Part shown: piece after piece, positions 1 to 9,140 of the stretch
Position numbering within the stretch: the first letter of the stretch is position 1
Layout of the letters: each line of letters begins with the position of its first letter
Translations under genes and position numbers: made by a program
Notes under the pieces: generated by a model
Databases searched by the model: none
Seen by the model: the letters and a program-made list of their open reading frames with translations, nothing else
What the model was told of the DNA's origin: nothing
DNA from: Ideonella sp.
Lineage (GTDB): Bacteria > Pseudomonadota > Gammaproteobacteria > Burkholderiales > Burkholderiaceae_C
DNA length: 64,000 nt
Direction: 5' to 3'
Assembly (NCBI GenBank): GCA_016721465.1
Contig: JADKIA010000030.1
Span: 186,001 to 250,000, forward strand

Positions 1-979
1 CGCGGTCATAACCCACATCCACATGGGCCAACGGGTGCTTGAAGTTAAGGCCACCGAGCCGCTCGCCCGGCGTGGTGGCCAGCACCGTGCCGCTGAGGCC
101 GTAGCGCAGCATGCACTGGTCCACCAGCGAGGCGGCCAGGATCAGCAGGCCACGCTCGGTGTCGACCAGCGCGTAGTCGAGCGCGGGGTTCAGGTTCAGC
201 GCCTGGTTGGCGGGGATGGTCCACGCGGTGGTGGTCCAGATCACCGCGAAGGCGTCCTTGTCGAGCTGGGCCAGGCCAAAGGCCGCGGCCAGCCTGGCCG
301 GTTCGGCACACAGGAAGGCCACGTCCAGCGTGTTGCTCTTCTTGTCGGCGTACTCGATCTCGAACTCGGCCAGCGAGCTGCCGCAATCGAAGCACCAGTA
401 AACGGGCTTCAGGCCGCGGTAGACGAAGCCGCGTTCGATCACGCGCTTGAAGGCGCGGATCTCGCCCGCCTCGTTGGCGAAGTCCATGGTCTTGTAGGGA
501 CGGCCCCAGTCGCCGAGCACGCCCAGGCGCTGGAAGTCGGCCATCTGCTGGCCGATCTGCTCGGTGGCATAGGCGCGGCTCTTGGCTTGCATGTCGTCGC
601 GCGACAGGTGGCGGCCGTGCTTCTTCTCGATGGCGTTTTCGATTGGCAGGCCGTGGCAGTCCCAGCCGGGCACGTATTGCGCGTCGAAGCCCGACAGTTG
701 CCGCGCCTTGACGATCATGTCCTTGAGCACCTTGTTGACGGCGTGGCCCATGTGGATCTGGCCATTGGCGTAGGGCGGGCCGTCGTGCAGGATGAACTTG
801 GGTGCGTGGCAGCGCGCGTCGCGCAGCTTCTTGTACAGGCCGTTCTCGTTCCAGTCCTTCACCCAGCCCGGCTCGCGCTTGGGCAGGTCGCCGCGCATGG
901 GGAAGGGCGTGTCGGGCAGGTTCAGCGTGGCGCGGTAGTCCGGTGCGCTGGTGGCGGCGGGTTTGGATTCGTCGGTCAT
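1..979 (-). CDS. ileS: Isoleucyl-tRNA synthetase, N-terminal part (cut by window edge)
   Basis: Cytoplasmic class I aminoacyl-tRNA synthetase that charges tRNA-Ile. The minus strand reads without a stop from an ATG at 979 to the window edge, about 326 residues of a family usually near 940. The start [10 protein letters not shown] leads into the conserved N-terminus ([13 protein letters not shown]), then the HIGH-type signature as HMGH near residue 76 within [14 protein letters not shown], and the start of the editing (CP1) region. The KMSKS motif lies outside the window. In related bacteria ileS normally follows ribF directly; here ribF is about 11.5 kb upstream on the same strand. A possible -10 (TACAAT on the minus strand, 1172-1177) lies about 190 bp upstream, without a convincing -35. 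Confidence 0.95.
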   Translation of the reverse strand, partial: MTDESKPAATSAPDYRATLNLPDTPFPMRGDLPKREPGWVKDWNENGLYKKLRDARCHAPKFILHDGPPYANGQIHMGHAVNKVLKDMIVKARQLSGFDAQYVPGWDCHGLPIENAIEKKHGRHLSRDDMQAKSRAYATEQIGQQMADFQRLGVLGDWGRPYKTMDFANEAGEIRAFKRVIERGFVYRGLKPVYWCFDCGSSLAEFEIEYADKKSNTLDVAFLCAEPARLAAAFGLAQLDKDAFAVIWTTTAWTIPANQALNLNPALDYALVDTERGLLILAASLVDQCMLRYGLSGTVLATTPGERLGGLNFKHPLAHVDVGYDR

Positions 980-1296
980 GGTGGCAGCGCGCCAGCTTGG
1001 GGCGGCGCGTTCGTCAAGGCTGAGGGGGAAGGGCGGCGTGCGGGCTGCCGCGCGATTCGAGGGGCCGTGCGAGGGCGATCAACCGAACGTCAAATTCGAT
1101 CGCGGGTCGTCTGCCGGCGGAAGCTCGAATGCCGGCGCATCAGCGGTGAGGTGACTGCGGCCATGGCGCCGATTGTAGGCGCTGGGATGCGCGCCGCATG
1201 GCGCAGCGCGCGGCCGCGTCAATCGGTGCCGTGCGAACCGCCCGTTCATGTTGGCGCCGCACAATGGGCTGTCCCGTCGCCGATCGAGGCCTGTCC
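980..1296. other. Intergenic region between ileS and the MipA-like gene
   Basis: This 317-bp divergent gap must hold the promoters of ileS (minus) and of the MipA-like gene (plus). The only promoter-like element I can point to is TACAAT on the minus strand at 1172-1177. The overlapping reading frames show no family resemblance and look like shadows of high-GC sequence. I see no RNA gene or terminator. Confidence 0.4.
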
Positions 1297-2142
1297 ATGT
1301 GTGCCGCTCGCCATCCACGTCCATCGCCTGTCCTGTGCAGTGCTGCCGTCGCTGTCGCCATGGTCTCGGCCGCCGCGGTGGCCCGGGCCGAGGACCCGGC
1401 GCCCGGCGCGGCCCCGGTGCCGGTTTGGGAGGGCGCCGTCGGCCTGATGCTCAATCACAGCGCCAACTACCAGGGTGCGGCCGATTCGCGCAATCGCCTG
1501 GTGCCTGGCTTCTTCGTGCGCTATGGGCGTTTTTCGGCCACCAACGCCAGCGGTTTCGTCACCCGGCGCAACGACGACGTGGAGCGCGGCGTGGCCGCCG
1601 AGCTGCTGCGCCGCGACGACCTGCGGGTGTCGCTGTCGGCACGCTTCGACGGCGGGCGCGATGCCGATTCCGACGCTGCCCTGCGCGGGCTGCCCGATGT
1701 GCGGCCCACGCTGCGCTTGCGGCTGTCCGCGCTGAAACACCTGTCCGATGGATGGCAGGTTTCGGCGGCCATCAGCCCCGACGTGCTCAACCGCGGCGGC
1801 GGGGTGCTGGCCGACCTGGGTCTGGGTCGGGAGTGGTATGTGACGCGCGACCTGCGCGCCTCCATCGGCACCGGCACCACCTGGGCCAGTGGCCGCTACC
1901 TGCAGAGCTACTTTGGCGTGACCCCGGCGCAAAGTACCGTGACCGGAATGCGCACGATCCAGCCCGGCGCGGGACTGCGCGACCTGAGCCTCGGCGCCGG
2001 CCTGTATGCGGTGCTGGGTCCGCACTGGGTCGGCTTTGCCAGCGTGGGCGCCACCCACCTGCTGGGCGATGCAGCCGACAGCCCGCTGACCCGCCGCGCC
2101 AACACCTGGAGCGCTTACAGTGGCGTGGCTTGGCGCTTCTGA
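1297..2142 (+). CDS. MipA/OmpV family outer-membrane protein
   Basis: Predicted outer-membrane beta-barrel of the MipA/OmpV (MltA-interacting protein) family, about 281 residues. The ATG at 1297 is chosen because it gives a typical signal peptide: basic start, hydrophobic stretch (AAVAVAMVSAAAVARA), predicted cleavage ARA|ED. An upstream in-frame ATG at 1198 would place 33 unconvincing residues before it. The mature part has alternating strand/turn character, with family-like pieces such as GLMLNHSANYQG near the start, GFFVRYGRF, and a C-terminus ending in aromatic Phe (SGVAWRF), as expected for barrel assembly. The next gene starts 40 bp downstream. Specific function unknown; family members are linked to envelope scaffolding or antimicrobial sensitivity. 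Confidence 0.8.
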   Translation: MCAARHPRPSPVLCSAAVAVAMVSAAAVARAEDPAPGAAPVPVWEGAVGLMLNHSANYQGAADSRNRLVPGFFVRYGRFSATNASGFVTRRNDDVERGVAAELLRRDDLRVSLSARFDGGRDADSDAALRGLPDVRPTLRLRLSALKHLSDGWQVSAAISPDVLNRGGGVLADLGLGREWYVTRDLRASIGTGTTWASGRYLQSYFGVTPAQSTVTGMRTIQPGAGLRDLSLGAGLYAVLGPHWVGFASVGATHLLGDAADSPLTRRANTWSAYSGVAWRF

Positions 2143-2182
2143 TGGCGCTGCATTGACGTCCATCCGTTGGAGATCCGAAGAC

Positions 2183-3061
2183 ATGGTTTCGCGCCGCACC
2201 GTCCTGGGCCATTTGCTGGCCGTTCCAGCCACTGCCGCATGGGCGGTGCCGACCTTGAACAAGAGCACCCTGGTGCGCTGGCTCACGAACCTCGGGCCGA
2301 TCGACCTGCAGCTCTACGACACCGCGGCACCGCTGACGGTGGCCAACTTTCTGGGCTATGTGAACCGCGCGGCCTATGTGGGCTCGTTCTTTCACCGCAG
2401 CATTCCCGGCTTCGTGGTGCAAGGCGGTGGCTTCAGCTGGCCCACTGGCGCGGTCGGACCCCAGTCCGTCGTCAAGGGTGCGACGGTACCCAATGAATTC
2501 AACGTCGCCCGCTCCAACCTGCGCGGCACCATTGCCATGGCCAAGCTCGGCGGTGACCCGAACAGCGCCACCAGCGAGTGGTTCGTGAACCTGGGCAACA
2601 ACGCAGCCAACCTGGACAACCAGAATGGCGGCTTCACGGTGTTCGGGCGCGTGACGACCAGCGGCATGGCGGTGTTCGACAAGATCGCGGCGCTGAGGAT
2701 CGTCAATGCCGGCGGCGTCTACACCGACCTGCCGGTGGTCAACCTCACCACCAGCACGGTGGGCATCGACAACGTCGTGCGCGCGTCCGCCGTCAGCGTG
2801 TTGCCGGGTGTGGGCCTGGCCAGCGACTCGGACCGCATCTTCAACTACCTGGAAGGCCGCTACCCGCAGTACGTGCCCGTCAGCGACGCACTGGCCGGCA
2901 CAGCCCAGGGCTACTACTTCCGCTACTACCCGCGCACCGACAGCTACGTGGGCACCAAGGACGGCAACGTGCACTATCTGGTGCCCTCGCTCAGCCCCGA
3001 CGTGCAACTGCTGGGCAGCATGACCGAATGGCTGTCGCTGGCCGCTGCTGAGGGATACTGA
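2183..3061 (+). CDS. Exported cyclophilin-type peptidyl-prolyl isomerase with a C-terminal module
   Basis: Cyclophilin-type prolyl cis-trans isomerase, about 292 residues, probably periplasmic. The ATG at 2183 is preceded by a GGAG-type ribosome site and gives a short signal sequence (MVSRRTVLGHLLAVPATAAWA) whose RR may suggest Tat export. The catalytic domain (about 25-200) has the hallmark FFHRSIPGFVVQGGG, with the active-site Arg and Gln, and a later GTIAMAK...NSATSEWFVN block. After it, about residues 205-292, comes a separate module with DRIFNYLEGRYPQY, GYYFRYYPRTDSYVGTKDG and a terminal EWL...AAAEGY. From memory, similar tails occur on other exported proteins of Burkholderiales; I cannot assign a function to it. 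Confidence 0.85.
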   Translation: MVSRRTVLGHLLAVPATAAWAVPTLNKSTLVRWLTNLGPIDLQLYDTAAPLTVANFLGYVNRAAYVGSFFHRSIPGFVVQGGGFSWPTGAVGPQSVVKGATVPNEFNVARSNLRGTIAMAKLGGDPNSATSEWFVNLGNNAANLDNQNGGFTVFGRVTTSGMAVFDKIAALRIVNAGGVYTDLPVVNLTTSTVGIDNVVRASAVSVLPGVGLASDSDRIFNYLEGRYPQYVPVSDALAGTAQGYYFRYYPRTDSYVGTKDGNVHYLVPSLSPDVQLLGSMTEWLSLAAAEGY

Positions 3062-3105
3062 CCGGGCCTCTCCACTTGGGCGCCTCGGCGCCAAGGATCT
3101 GCCCC

Positions 3106-4143
3106 ATGTCCTGCATCCGCCGCCCACTGAAATGGCTGGCCGCCTGCCTGTTGCTGGCCGGTGCCACACTGCCCACGCTGGCGCAGGAACGCACCTTGGT
3201 GGTATCGGCCTTCGGCGTGAGCCAGGACCTGCTGCGCAAGGACCTCTACGCGCCGTTCGAGGCCAAGTGCAAATGCCGGGTCGTGGTCAACGTGGGCAAC
3301 AGCGCCGACCGCCTGGCCAAGATGGAGGCGCGCAAGGCCAACCCCGAGGTGGACGTGGCCGTATTGGCCGACTTCAGTGCGCTGGAGGCCGCCACCAAGG
3401 ACTTGATCGAGCCCATCGACGTCAGTCGCTTGAAGAACTATCCCAAGCTGCACGACATGGCCAAGGACCCGATCGGCAACCACATGGGTGTGGGATACAC
3501 CTACTTCGCCACCTCCATCATCTACCGCAGCGACAAGGTCAAGATCGACAGCTGGAAGGACCTGTGGAAGCCCGAGCTCAAGGGCCGCATCGCGCTGCCC
3601 AACATCACCACCACGCAGGGCCCGACCATGCTGCTGATGGTGGACAAGGCCTTCGGCGGCACCACGCCCGATTTCGCCACCGGCATCCAGAAGGTCAGCG
3701 AGCTCAAGGGCAGCGTGGTCACCTTCTACGAGCGCGCGGCGCAGGTGGTTCAGCTGTTCCAGCAAGATGAAGTGCACGCCGCCGTGGTGGGACGCTTCAA
3801 TTGGCCGCTGGTGAAGAAGCTGAACATGCCCATCGCCTGGGCCACGCCCAAGGAAGGCCTGACCGGCGGCATCAACGTGCTGGTGATCGCCAAGAATGCC
3901 AAGAACAAGGACCTGGCCTACGCCTTCATCGACGAGTGGCTGTCCACCGAGGTGCAGACCAGGCTGGCCGTGGACCTGGTGGACAGCCCCGCCAACAAGG
4001 AGGTGAAGCTGCCGCCCGCGGCGGCGGACGTGCTCACCTACGGCAAGGAAACCGTGGCCGGCCTGAACCTGATTCCGCCCACGCAGATGCTGCTGCGGCG
4101 CAAGGCCTGGGTGGATGGCTGGAACGCCAAGGTGGCGCGTTGA
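3106..4143 (+). CDS. ABC transporter periplasmic solute-binding protein (PotD/iron-binding-like)
   Basis: Periplasmic binding protein of an ABC importer, about 345 residues, first gene of a five-gene plus-strand operon with two permeases, an ATPase and a nucleoside hydrolase. The ATG at 3106 is chosen over one at 3076 because it starts a clean signal peptide (CLLLAGATLPTLA|QE). The body has the two-lobe pattern of the class: TLVVSAFG at the mature start, YAPFEAKCKCRVVV, ADRLAKMEARKANPEVDVAVL, then SWKDLWKPELKGRIALPN. The partner permeases look like the spermidine/putrescine and thiamine group. The substrate cannot be read from sequence; the nucleoside hydrolase in the operon points to a nucleoside or base, which is inference. 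Confidence 0.85.
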   Translation: MSCIRRPLKWLAACLLLAGATLPTLAQERTLVVSAFGVSQDLLRKDLYAPFEAKCKCRVVVNVGNSADRLAKMEARKANPEVDVAVLADFSALEAATKDLIEPIDVSRLKNYPKLHDMAKDPIGNHMGVGYTYFATSIIYRSDKVKIDSWKDLWKPELKGRIALPNITTTQGPTMLLMVDKAFGGTTPDFATGIQKVSELKGSVVTFYERAAQVVQLFQQDEVHAAVVGRFNWPLVKKLNMPIAWATPKEGLTGGINVLVIAKNAKNKDLAYAFIDEWLSTEVQTRLAVDLVDSPANKEVKLPPAAADVLTYGKETVAGLNLIPPTQMLLRRKAWVDGWNAKVAR

Positions 4144-4184
4144 GGGCTGACGTTCAAACAACGCGTCCACTCTTGCGCTGATCC

Positions 4185-5009
4185 GTGTTCGACAACCGCC
4201 GCATCGGCATCGCGCTGGCTGCGCCGGCCGCGCTGTTCGTCGCGCTGGCCTTCATCGTGCCGGTGTCGGTGTTGCTGTCGGGCGGCTTTGCCACGCCGCA
4301 GGGCTGGGGCCTGGCACGCTGGGCCGAGTTCGTCGGCGATCCGCTGGCCGTCGAGGTGTTCTGGCGCACCGTGAAGCTGGGTGCGTTGGTCACCCTGGCT
4401 TGCGCGGTGCTGGGCTATGCCACCGCGCTGGCCATCGTCGACGCGGGGCCCACCTGGAAGGGCCGCTGGTCGGGCCTGGTGATGCTGCCGCTGATGATCT
4501 CGCCCGTGGCGCGCACCTACGCCTGGATTGTGCTGCTGGGCCGAACCGGCCTCGTCAACCAGGCCATCACCGGGCTGGGTCTTTCGGCCGAACCGCTGCG
4601 CCTGCTGTTCACCGAGACGGCGGTGTTCATCGGGCTGGTGCAGTTGTTCCTGCCGCTGATGGTGCTGTCGCTGGTCAGTGCGTTGGAGAACCTGCCGGCC
4701 GACGTGGTGCCCGCCGCGCGCGTGCTGGGCGCGCCCTGGCCCACGGTGTTCTTCAAGGTGCTGCTGCCGCTGTCGCGCGAGGGCCTGGTGATCGGCGGCA
4801 CGCTGGTGTTCACCGGCTCGGTCACCGCCTACATCACCCCGGCGGTGCTGGGCGGCTCGAAGGTGCTGATGCTGGAGACGCTGCTGTACCAGCGCGTGTC
4901 GGTGGCCAATGATTTCGCCTCGGCCAGCGTGATTGCGCTCATTTTGATCGTCATGAGCGTGGTGACGCATGCGCTGCTGCGCCGCGCCTCCGCGGCAAGG
5001 AAGCGCTGA
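4185..5009 (+). CDS. ABC transporter permease (PotB-like)
   Basis: Inner-membrane permease of the importer, 274 residues with about six hydrophobic segments. GTG at 4185 is the first possible start because an in-frame TGA lies at 4179. The EAA loop that docks the ATPase appears in the second half (DVVPAARVLGAPWPTVFFKV). The order of genes and TM pattern match PotB-type subunits of spermidine/putrescine-family importers. Its stop overlaps the ATG of the next permease by one base (TGATG), indicating translational coupling. Confidence 0.88.
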   Translation: MFDNRRIGIALAAPAALFVALAFIVPVSVLLSGGFATPQGWGLARWAEFVGDPLAVEVFWRTVKLGALVTLACAVLGYATALAIVDAGPTWKGRWSGLVMLPLMISPVARTYAWIVLLGRTGLVNQAITGLGLSAEPLRLLFTETAVFIGLVQLFLPLMVLSLVSALENLPADVVPAARVLGAPWPTVFFKVLLPLSREGLVIGGTLVFTGSVTAYITPAVLGGSKVLMLETLLYQRVSVANDFASASVIALILIVMSVVTHALLRRASAARKR

Positions 5010-5803
5010 TGGCTCGGCCGTTCAATGCCATTCGACTGAGTGGCGCGCTCGCCTTGGGCGCCGTGCTGCTGTTCCTGCTCGGCCCCTTCGTCGTCATCGC
5101 GCTGGCGGGCCTGTCGGCCGGCGACACGCTGGCCTTCCCGCCGCAGGGCCTGTCGCTGCGCTGGGTGATCGCGGTGTTCGGCATGGACAACTTCCGCGCC
5201 AGCTTCTGGCTCTCGCTGCAACTGGCCATCGGCGCCACCGCGCTGGCGCTGCTGCTCGGTGTGCCGGCCGCGTACGGCCTGGCGCGCTACCGCGTGCCCG
5301 GGCGCGAGGCGCTGCGCACGCTGCTGATTGCGCCGCTCATCGTGCCAGGCATCATCGTCGGTCTGGCCCTGTTGCGGCATGCGGTGATTCCGCTCGATCT
5401 GGGCGTGAGCTGGGCGCTGATCCTGGCGCACACCGTGCTGGTGGTGCCGTATGCGGTGCGCGTGGTCACGGCCAGCCTGGACAACCTGCGCACCGATGTC
5501 GAAGAGGCGGCGGTGATGCTGGGCGCCACGCGGCTGCAGACCTTTTTCCGCATCGTGCTGCCCAACATCCGCAGCGGCATCATCGCGGCATTCATTCTCG
5601 GTTTCGTCACCTCGTTCAACCAGGTGCCGGTGAGCCTGTTTCTCACCGGGCCGGGCATCACCACGCTGCCGATCGACATGCTCACCTCGATGGAATTCGT
5701 CTACGACCCGTCCATTGCTGCGCTGTCGGCACTGATGGCCTTGCTGTCCATCGCCATCGTCGCGGTGGCCGAGCGCGCGCTGGGGCTGTCACGCTATGTC
5801 TGA
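5009..5803 (+). CDS. ABC transporter permease (PotC-like)
   Basis: Second inner-membrane permease, 264 residues. It has an N-terminal hydrophobic segment (GAVLLFLLGPFVVIALAG) followed by a typical binding-protein-dependent permease domain with the EAA loop EEAAVMLGATRLQTFFRIVLP. It probably forms a heterodimer with the preceding permease. Its start is coupled to the upstream stop (TGATG) and its end overlaps the start of the ATPase gene by 8 bp, so the transporter subunits are co-translated. Confidence 0.88.
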   Translation: MARPFNAIRLSGALALGAVLLFLLGPFVVIALAGLSAGDTLAFPPQGLSLRWVIAVFGMDNFRASFWLSLQLAIGATALALLLGVPAAYGLARYRVPGREALRTLLIAPLIVPGIIVGLALLRHAVIPLDLGVSWALILAHTVLVVPYAVRVVTASLDNLRTDVEEAAVMLGATRLQTFFRIVLPNIRSGIIAAFILGFVTSFNQVPVSLFLTGPGITTLPIDMLTSMEFVYDPSIAALSALMALLSIAIVAVAERALGLSRYV

Positions 5804-6788
5804 TGCCTTTCTCGACCTGCAGGGCCTGAGCCTGGGCTATGGCGCCGCGCTGGCCGTGCCCGAGCTGGATCTGGCCATGGCCGAGGGCGAGTTGCTGGCG
5901 CTGCTCGGCCCCTCGGGCTGCGGCAAGACCACCACCATGCGCGCCATCGCCGGGTTGCTGCCCCCGCGCGCCGGGCGCATCACGCTGGCTGGGCGCGACA
6001 TCACCCGCGTCAGTGCGCACCAGCGCGAGGTGGGGCTGGTGTTCCAGTCGTATGCGCTGTTCCCGCACCTGTCGGTGTTCGAGAACGTGGCCTTCGGGCT
6101 GAGGTTGCGCAAGGTGGGCGGCGATGAATTGCAGCGCCGTACCCAAGAGGCCATCGCGATGGTGGGCTTGGGCGGCTTCGAGCGCCGCCTGCCGCGCGAG
6201 CTGTCCGGCGGCCAGCAGCAGCGCGTCGCGCTGGCGCGTTCGGTGGTGGTGCGGCCGCGGCTGCTGCTGCTGGACGAGCCGCTGTCCAATCTGGACGCGC
6301 GTCTGCGGCTGGAGATGCGCAGCGAATTGCAGCGCCTGCAGCGCGAGCTGGGTGTGACCATGATGTACGTGACGCACGACCAGTCCGAGGCGCTGGCGCT
6401 GGCCGACCGTGTCGTGGTGATGCGCGAGGGCCGCATCGCGCAGCAGGGCTCGCCGGTGGACATCTACGAGCGCCCGCGCAGCGCTTTCGTGGCGCGCTTC
6501 GTCGGTTTCGAGAACGTGTTTGCCGCCTCGCCCGATGGCGCCTTGCAGCCCTGGGTGGACGGGCGGCCCGGCCGCGCCTGGCGCCCACGCCAGGTGGTGC
6601 TGGGCCAGGGGCCGCACGAGGGGCAGGTGCGGGGCGCGTCCTACCTGGGCGAATCGGTCGAGGTGTTGCTGCACACCGCTGCGGGCCCGGTCAAGGCGCA
6701 GGCCGCGCCGGACGCGCCACGCCGCGTGCCGGGCGAGACGCTGCGCTTCGATCTGCCGCTGGCCGACGCCGTTGCCCTGGAGGGTTGA
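5796..6788 (+). CDS. ABC transporter ATP-binding protein (PotA-like)
   Basis: Cytoplasmic ATPase that powers the importer, 330 residues. Walker A is GPSGCGKTTT (about 38-47), the Q-loop lies in GLVFQSYALFPHL, the signature is LSGGQQQRVALARS, Walker B is LLLLDEPLSNLDA and the switch His is in VTHDQSEALALADR. A short C-terminal extension (after about residue 235) resembles the TOBE region of PotA/MalK-type ATPases. The gene overlaps the permease upstream by 8 bp, and the nucleoside hydrolase starts one base after its stop. Confidence 0.92.
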   Translation: MSDAFLDLQGLSLGYGAALAVPELDLAMAEGELLALLGPSGCGKTTTMRAIAGLLPPRAGRITLAGRDITRVSAHQREVGLVFQSYALFPHLSVFENVAFGLRLRKVGGDELQRRTQEAIAMVGLGGFERRLPRELSGGQQQRVALARSVVVRPRLLLLDEPLSNLDARLRLEMRSELQRLQRELGVTMMYVTHDQSEALALADRVVVMREGRIAQQGSPVDIYERPRSAFVARFVGFENVFAASPDGALQPWVDGRPGRAWRPRQVVLGQGPHEGQVRGASYLGESVEVLLHTAAGPVKAQAAPDAPRRVPGETLRFDLPLADAVALEG

Positions 6789-6789
6789 G

Positions 6790-7719
6790 GTGACTGAAGT
6801 CTGGATCGACACCGACCTGGGCTTCGACGACCTGGCCGCCGTGCTCACCGTGGCCGCGGCGCCGGATTGGCGCATCGCCGGCCTGTCGCTGGTGGCCGGC
6901 AATGCACCGCTGCCGGTGGTGGTGGACAACGCGCTGCGGTGCGCGTCCTTCTGGCGTTGGGAATTTCCCATCCATGCCGGCTGCGAGGGGCCGCTGGCCT
7001 GCCCGTTGGTCACCGCGCAGGCCATCCTGGGCGAAGATGCGATGCGCTCGGCCGGCCGCAGCCTGCCGGCGGCGCGCGCGACGCTGGCCGCCGGCCATGC
7101 CGTCGAGGCCCTGGCGGCGCACTTGCGCGTCGCCCTGGAGCCCGCCACCGTGCTGGCCCTGGGCCCGCTCACCAACCTGGCCACCTTGCTGCAGCGCTGG
7201 CCCGAATTGGCGCCACGCATCGGCCAGCTGACCTGGATGGGCGGCAGCGCTGGGCCTGGCAACCACACGGCGGCGGCCGAGTTCAACGCCGCGGTCGACC
7301 CGGAGAGCGTGCAGGCCGTGCTCGACGCGGGGGTGCCCCTGCGCATGGTGGGCCTCGATGCCTGCCGACAGGTGCGGGTGCATGCGTCGGACGCCGCTGC
7401 GCTGCGGGCGCTGCCCGGCGAGCAGGCCGCTGTGCTGGCGGACTTGCTGGAGGGCTATGTGCGCATCGCCAGCCCCGATGCCAGCCTGCCCATGGCCTTG
7501 TACGACCCGGTGGCGGCGGTGGCGCTGGTGCAGCCAGCAGCCGTGCAATTCGAGCCCGCCCACCTGGTGATGGAACTGGAGGGCCGCCACACGCGCGGCA
7601 TGACGGTGGTGGAGCGGCGCGTGCCGCGGCGGGCCGCAGCCAATGCGCTGGTGGCCACTCGGGTGGACGAGGCCGCCGCGCGTGCCTGCGTGCTGGGGGC
7701 GCTGGCAACGCCGGCCTGA
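6790..7719 (+). CDS. Nucleoside hydrolase (IUNH family)
   Basis: Predicted N-ribohydrolase splitting nucleosides into base and ribose, 309 residues, the usual family length. The start is GTG at 6790, one base after the ATPase stop, giving VTEVWIDTDLGFDDLAA; the DTDxGxDD cluster is the Ca2+/ribose-binding signature. Other family features are LALGPLTNLATLL, the TWMGGS block, the AEFNAAVDPESV segment and a late DPVAAVAL segment supplying the final Asp. Being the last gene of the importer operon suggests that the imported substrate is a nucleoside, or that import and hydrolysis are coupled. The canonical DTDPG Pro is Leu here. No signal peptide, so it acts in the cytoplasm. Confidence 0.85.
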   Translation: MTEVWIDTDLGFDDLAAVLTVAAAPDWRIAGLSLVAGNAPLPVVVDNALRCASFWRWEFPIHAGCEGPLACPLVTAQAILGEDAMRSAGRSLPAARATLAAGHAVEALAAHLRVALEPATVLALGPLTNLATLLQRWPELAPRIGQLTWMGGSAGPGNHTAAAEFNAAVDPESVQAVLDAGVPLRMVGLDACRQVRVHASDAAALRALPGEQAAVLADLLEGYVRIASPDASLPMALYDPVAAVALVQPAAVQFEPAHLVMELEGRHTRGMTVVERRVPRRAAANALVATRVDEAAARACVLGALATPA

Positions 7720-7847
7720 AGCGGCGGCGGGCCGGTTCGGCTCCTACCGACTTGCATTCAACGCGCTGACTTCGTTGCTTCGCCTTGCGGTGCTACAGCA
7801 CTGTCTGCGGCTTCGCGCCGATTTATCGCATTGACTGCAAATCGGTA

Positions 7848-9140
7848 TCAAGCCCGACGCAGCACGCCCGCCATCCGCTCGCGCACGCGGGCCTGCACGC
7901 CACGCCCGACCTGGCCGCTCAGCGCCACACTGGCACCACCGGCCACCATTCGTCGAAAGGCCTGGCGCACCGCCTCCACCGTCACGCTCTTCAGTTGCGC
8001 ACTGCGCTCGGCGCGCGGGCGCACGCGGCCGAAGCTGAACAGGTCCAGCGCCGCGTCCTCCAGCATGCGTGCCGGCTCTTCCTCGGCGCGCAATCGGCGC
8101 ACGGCCATCTGGTGGCGGGCGCGATCGAGGTCCTGCGCATGGACGCGGCGCGCGTGGGTCTTGAGCAACTGCGCGATCTCGCCCAGGCACTCGTCCAGGC
8201 GATCTGGCGACATCGAGGCCTCGATGACGAATTGGCCGGCCATGTCCAGCACATCGGCCGAGCAGGCGGCGTAGTAGACCAGGCCCAGCTGCTCGCGCAG
8301 CCGCTCCATCAGCGGTGAGCTCATGCCTTCGCCCAGCACGGCAGCGGCCACGGCGCCCACCGGGTCATCCTGCGTCCGCGGCGGCAACGCGAAGCCGACC
8401 ACGGCATGGGCCTGGCCGGTGCCCGGCAACTGCCGTGAGGCGACGCCGCCGTGATAGGCGGCCACGGGAAGGAGGTTGGGCTCGCCGCCGCGCAGTCGGC
8501 CGAACACGCGCTCGGCCACCCGCGCGATGGCCTGCGGATCCAGCGGGCCGGCGGCGGCCAGCACCAGGTTGGCGCCGGTGTAGTGCTGGGCGTGGTGGGC
8601 CACCAGGTCGTCGCGCGTGACGCGCTCGATGCGCGCGCCGGTGCCGATCACCGGCCGCGCCGCCGGGTGCAGGCCGAAGCAAGTCCTGTCGAACAGCTTG
8701 AAGGCGGTGGACATGGGGTCGTCCTCGTCCTCCGCCAACTCGGCCAGCACCACCTGGCGTTCGCGCTCCAGTTCGTCGGCCGGAAAGGTGGGTTGCAGCA
8801 CCAGATCGCCGAGCATGCGCACGAAGGGGCCCGCGTGGGCCGCCAGTCCGCGCAGGTGAAAGGCGGTGTGGTCCTTGTCGGTGTGCGCGTTGGCGTCGGC
8901 GCCCAGGCGTTCGGCGTCGAGGTTGATGCGGCGACGGTCGCGGGTTCGCGTGCCCTTGAACACCATGTGCTCCAGCACGTGGCTGATGCCCCCCAGGCGC
9001 GGCGCCTCGTGCGCGCTGCCGGAGCGGATGAACACACTCACGTTGGCGCTGGCCAGGTGCGGACGGTGCAGCGTGACCACGCGCACGCCATTCGGCAGGG
9101 TGCTCAGGTGGGTGTCGGTGTCGGGGCGGGTGTGGCGCAT
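7848..9140 (-). CDS. M16 family zinc peptidase (processing-peptidase-like)
   Basis: Insulinase-family metallopeptidase, 430 residues. The inverse zinc motif HVLEH lies near residue 54, within GGISHVLEHMVFKGT, with downstream acidic residues in the family position (ELAEDEDDPM). The C-terminal half has the LREQLGLVYY block typical of the inactive lobe. No signal peptide is evident from the chosen ATG at 9140 (MRHTRPDTDTHLSTLPNGVRV), where the family domain begins, so it is probably cytosolic, as in the PqqL/YmxG-like group. A longer upstream reading frame on this strand runs antisense to the M61 gene and is rejected. Divergent from the M61 gene across about 200 bp. Confidence 0.88.
   Translation of the reverse strand: MRHTRPDTDTHLSTLPNGVRVVTLHRPHLASANVSVFIRSGSAHEAPRLGGISHVLEHMVFKGTRTRDRRRINLDAERLGADANAHTDKDHTAFHLRGLAAHAGPFVRMLGDLVLQPTFPADELERERQVVLAELAEDEDDPMSTAFKLFDRTCFGLHPAARPVIGTGARIERVTRDDLVAHHAQHYTGANLVLAAAGPLDPQAIARVAERVFGRLRGGEPNLLPVAAYHGGVASRQLPGTGQAHAVVGFALPPRTQDDPVGAVAAAVLGEGMSSPLMERLREQLGLVYYAACSADVLDMAGQFVIEASMSPDRLDECLGEIAQLLKTHARRVHAQDLDRARHQMAVRRLRAEEEPARMLEDAALDLFSFGRVRPRAERSAQLKSVTVEAVRQAFRRMVAGGASVALSGQVGRGVQARVRERMAGVLRRA

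Noticed and set aside
3106..6788. Assignment of the importer as a spermidine/putrescine transporter (potDBCA)
   Set aside because: The subunit classes fit, but the binding protein lacks features I can tie to polyamines, and the operon ends in a nucleoside hydrolase, so the substrate is left open.
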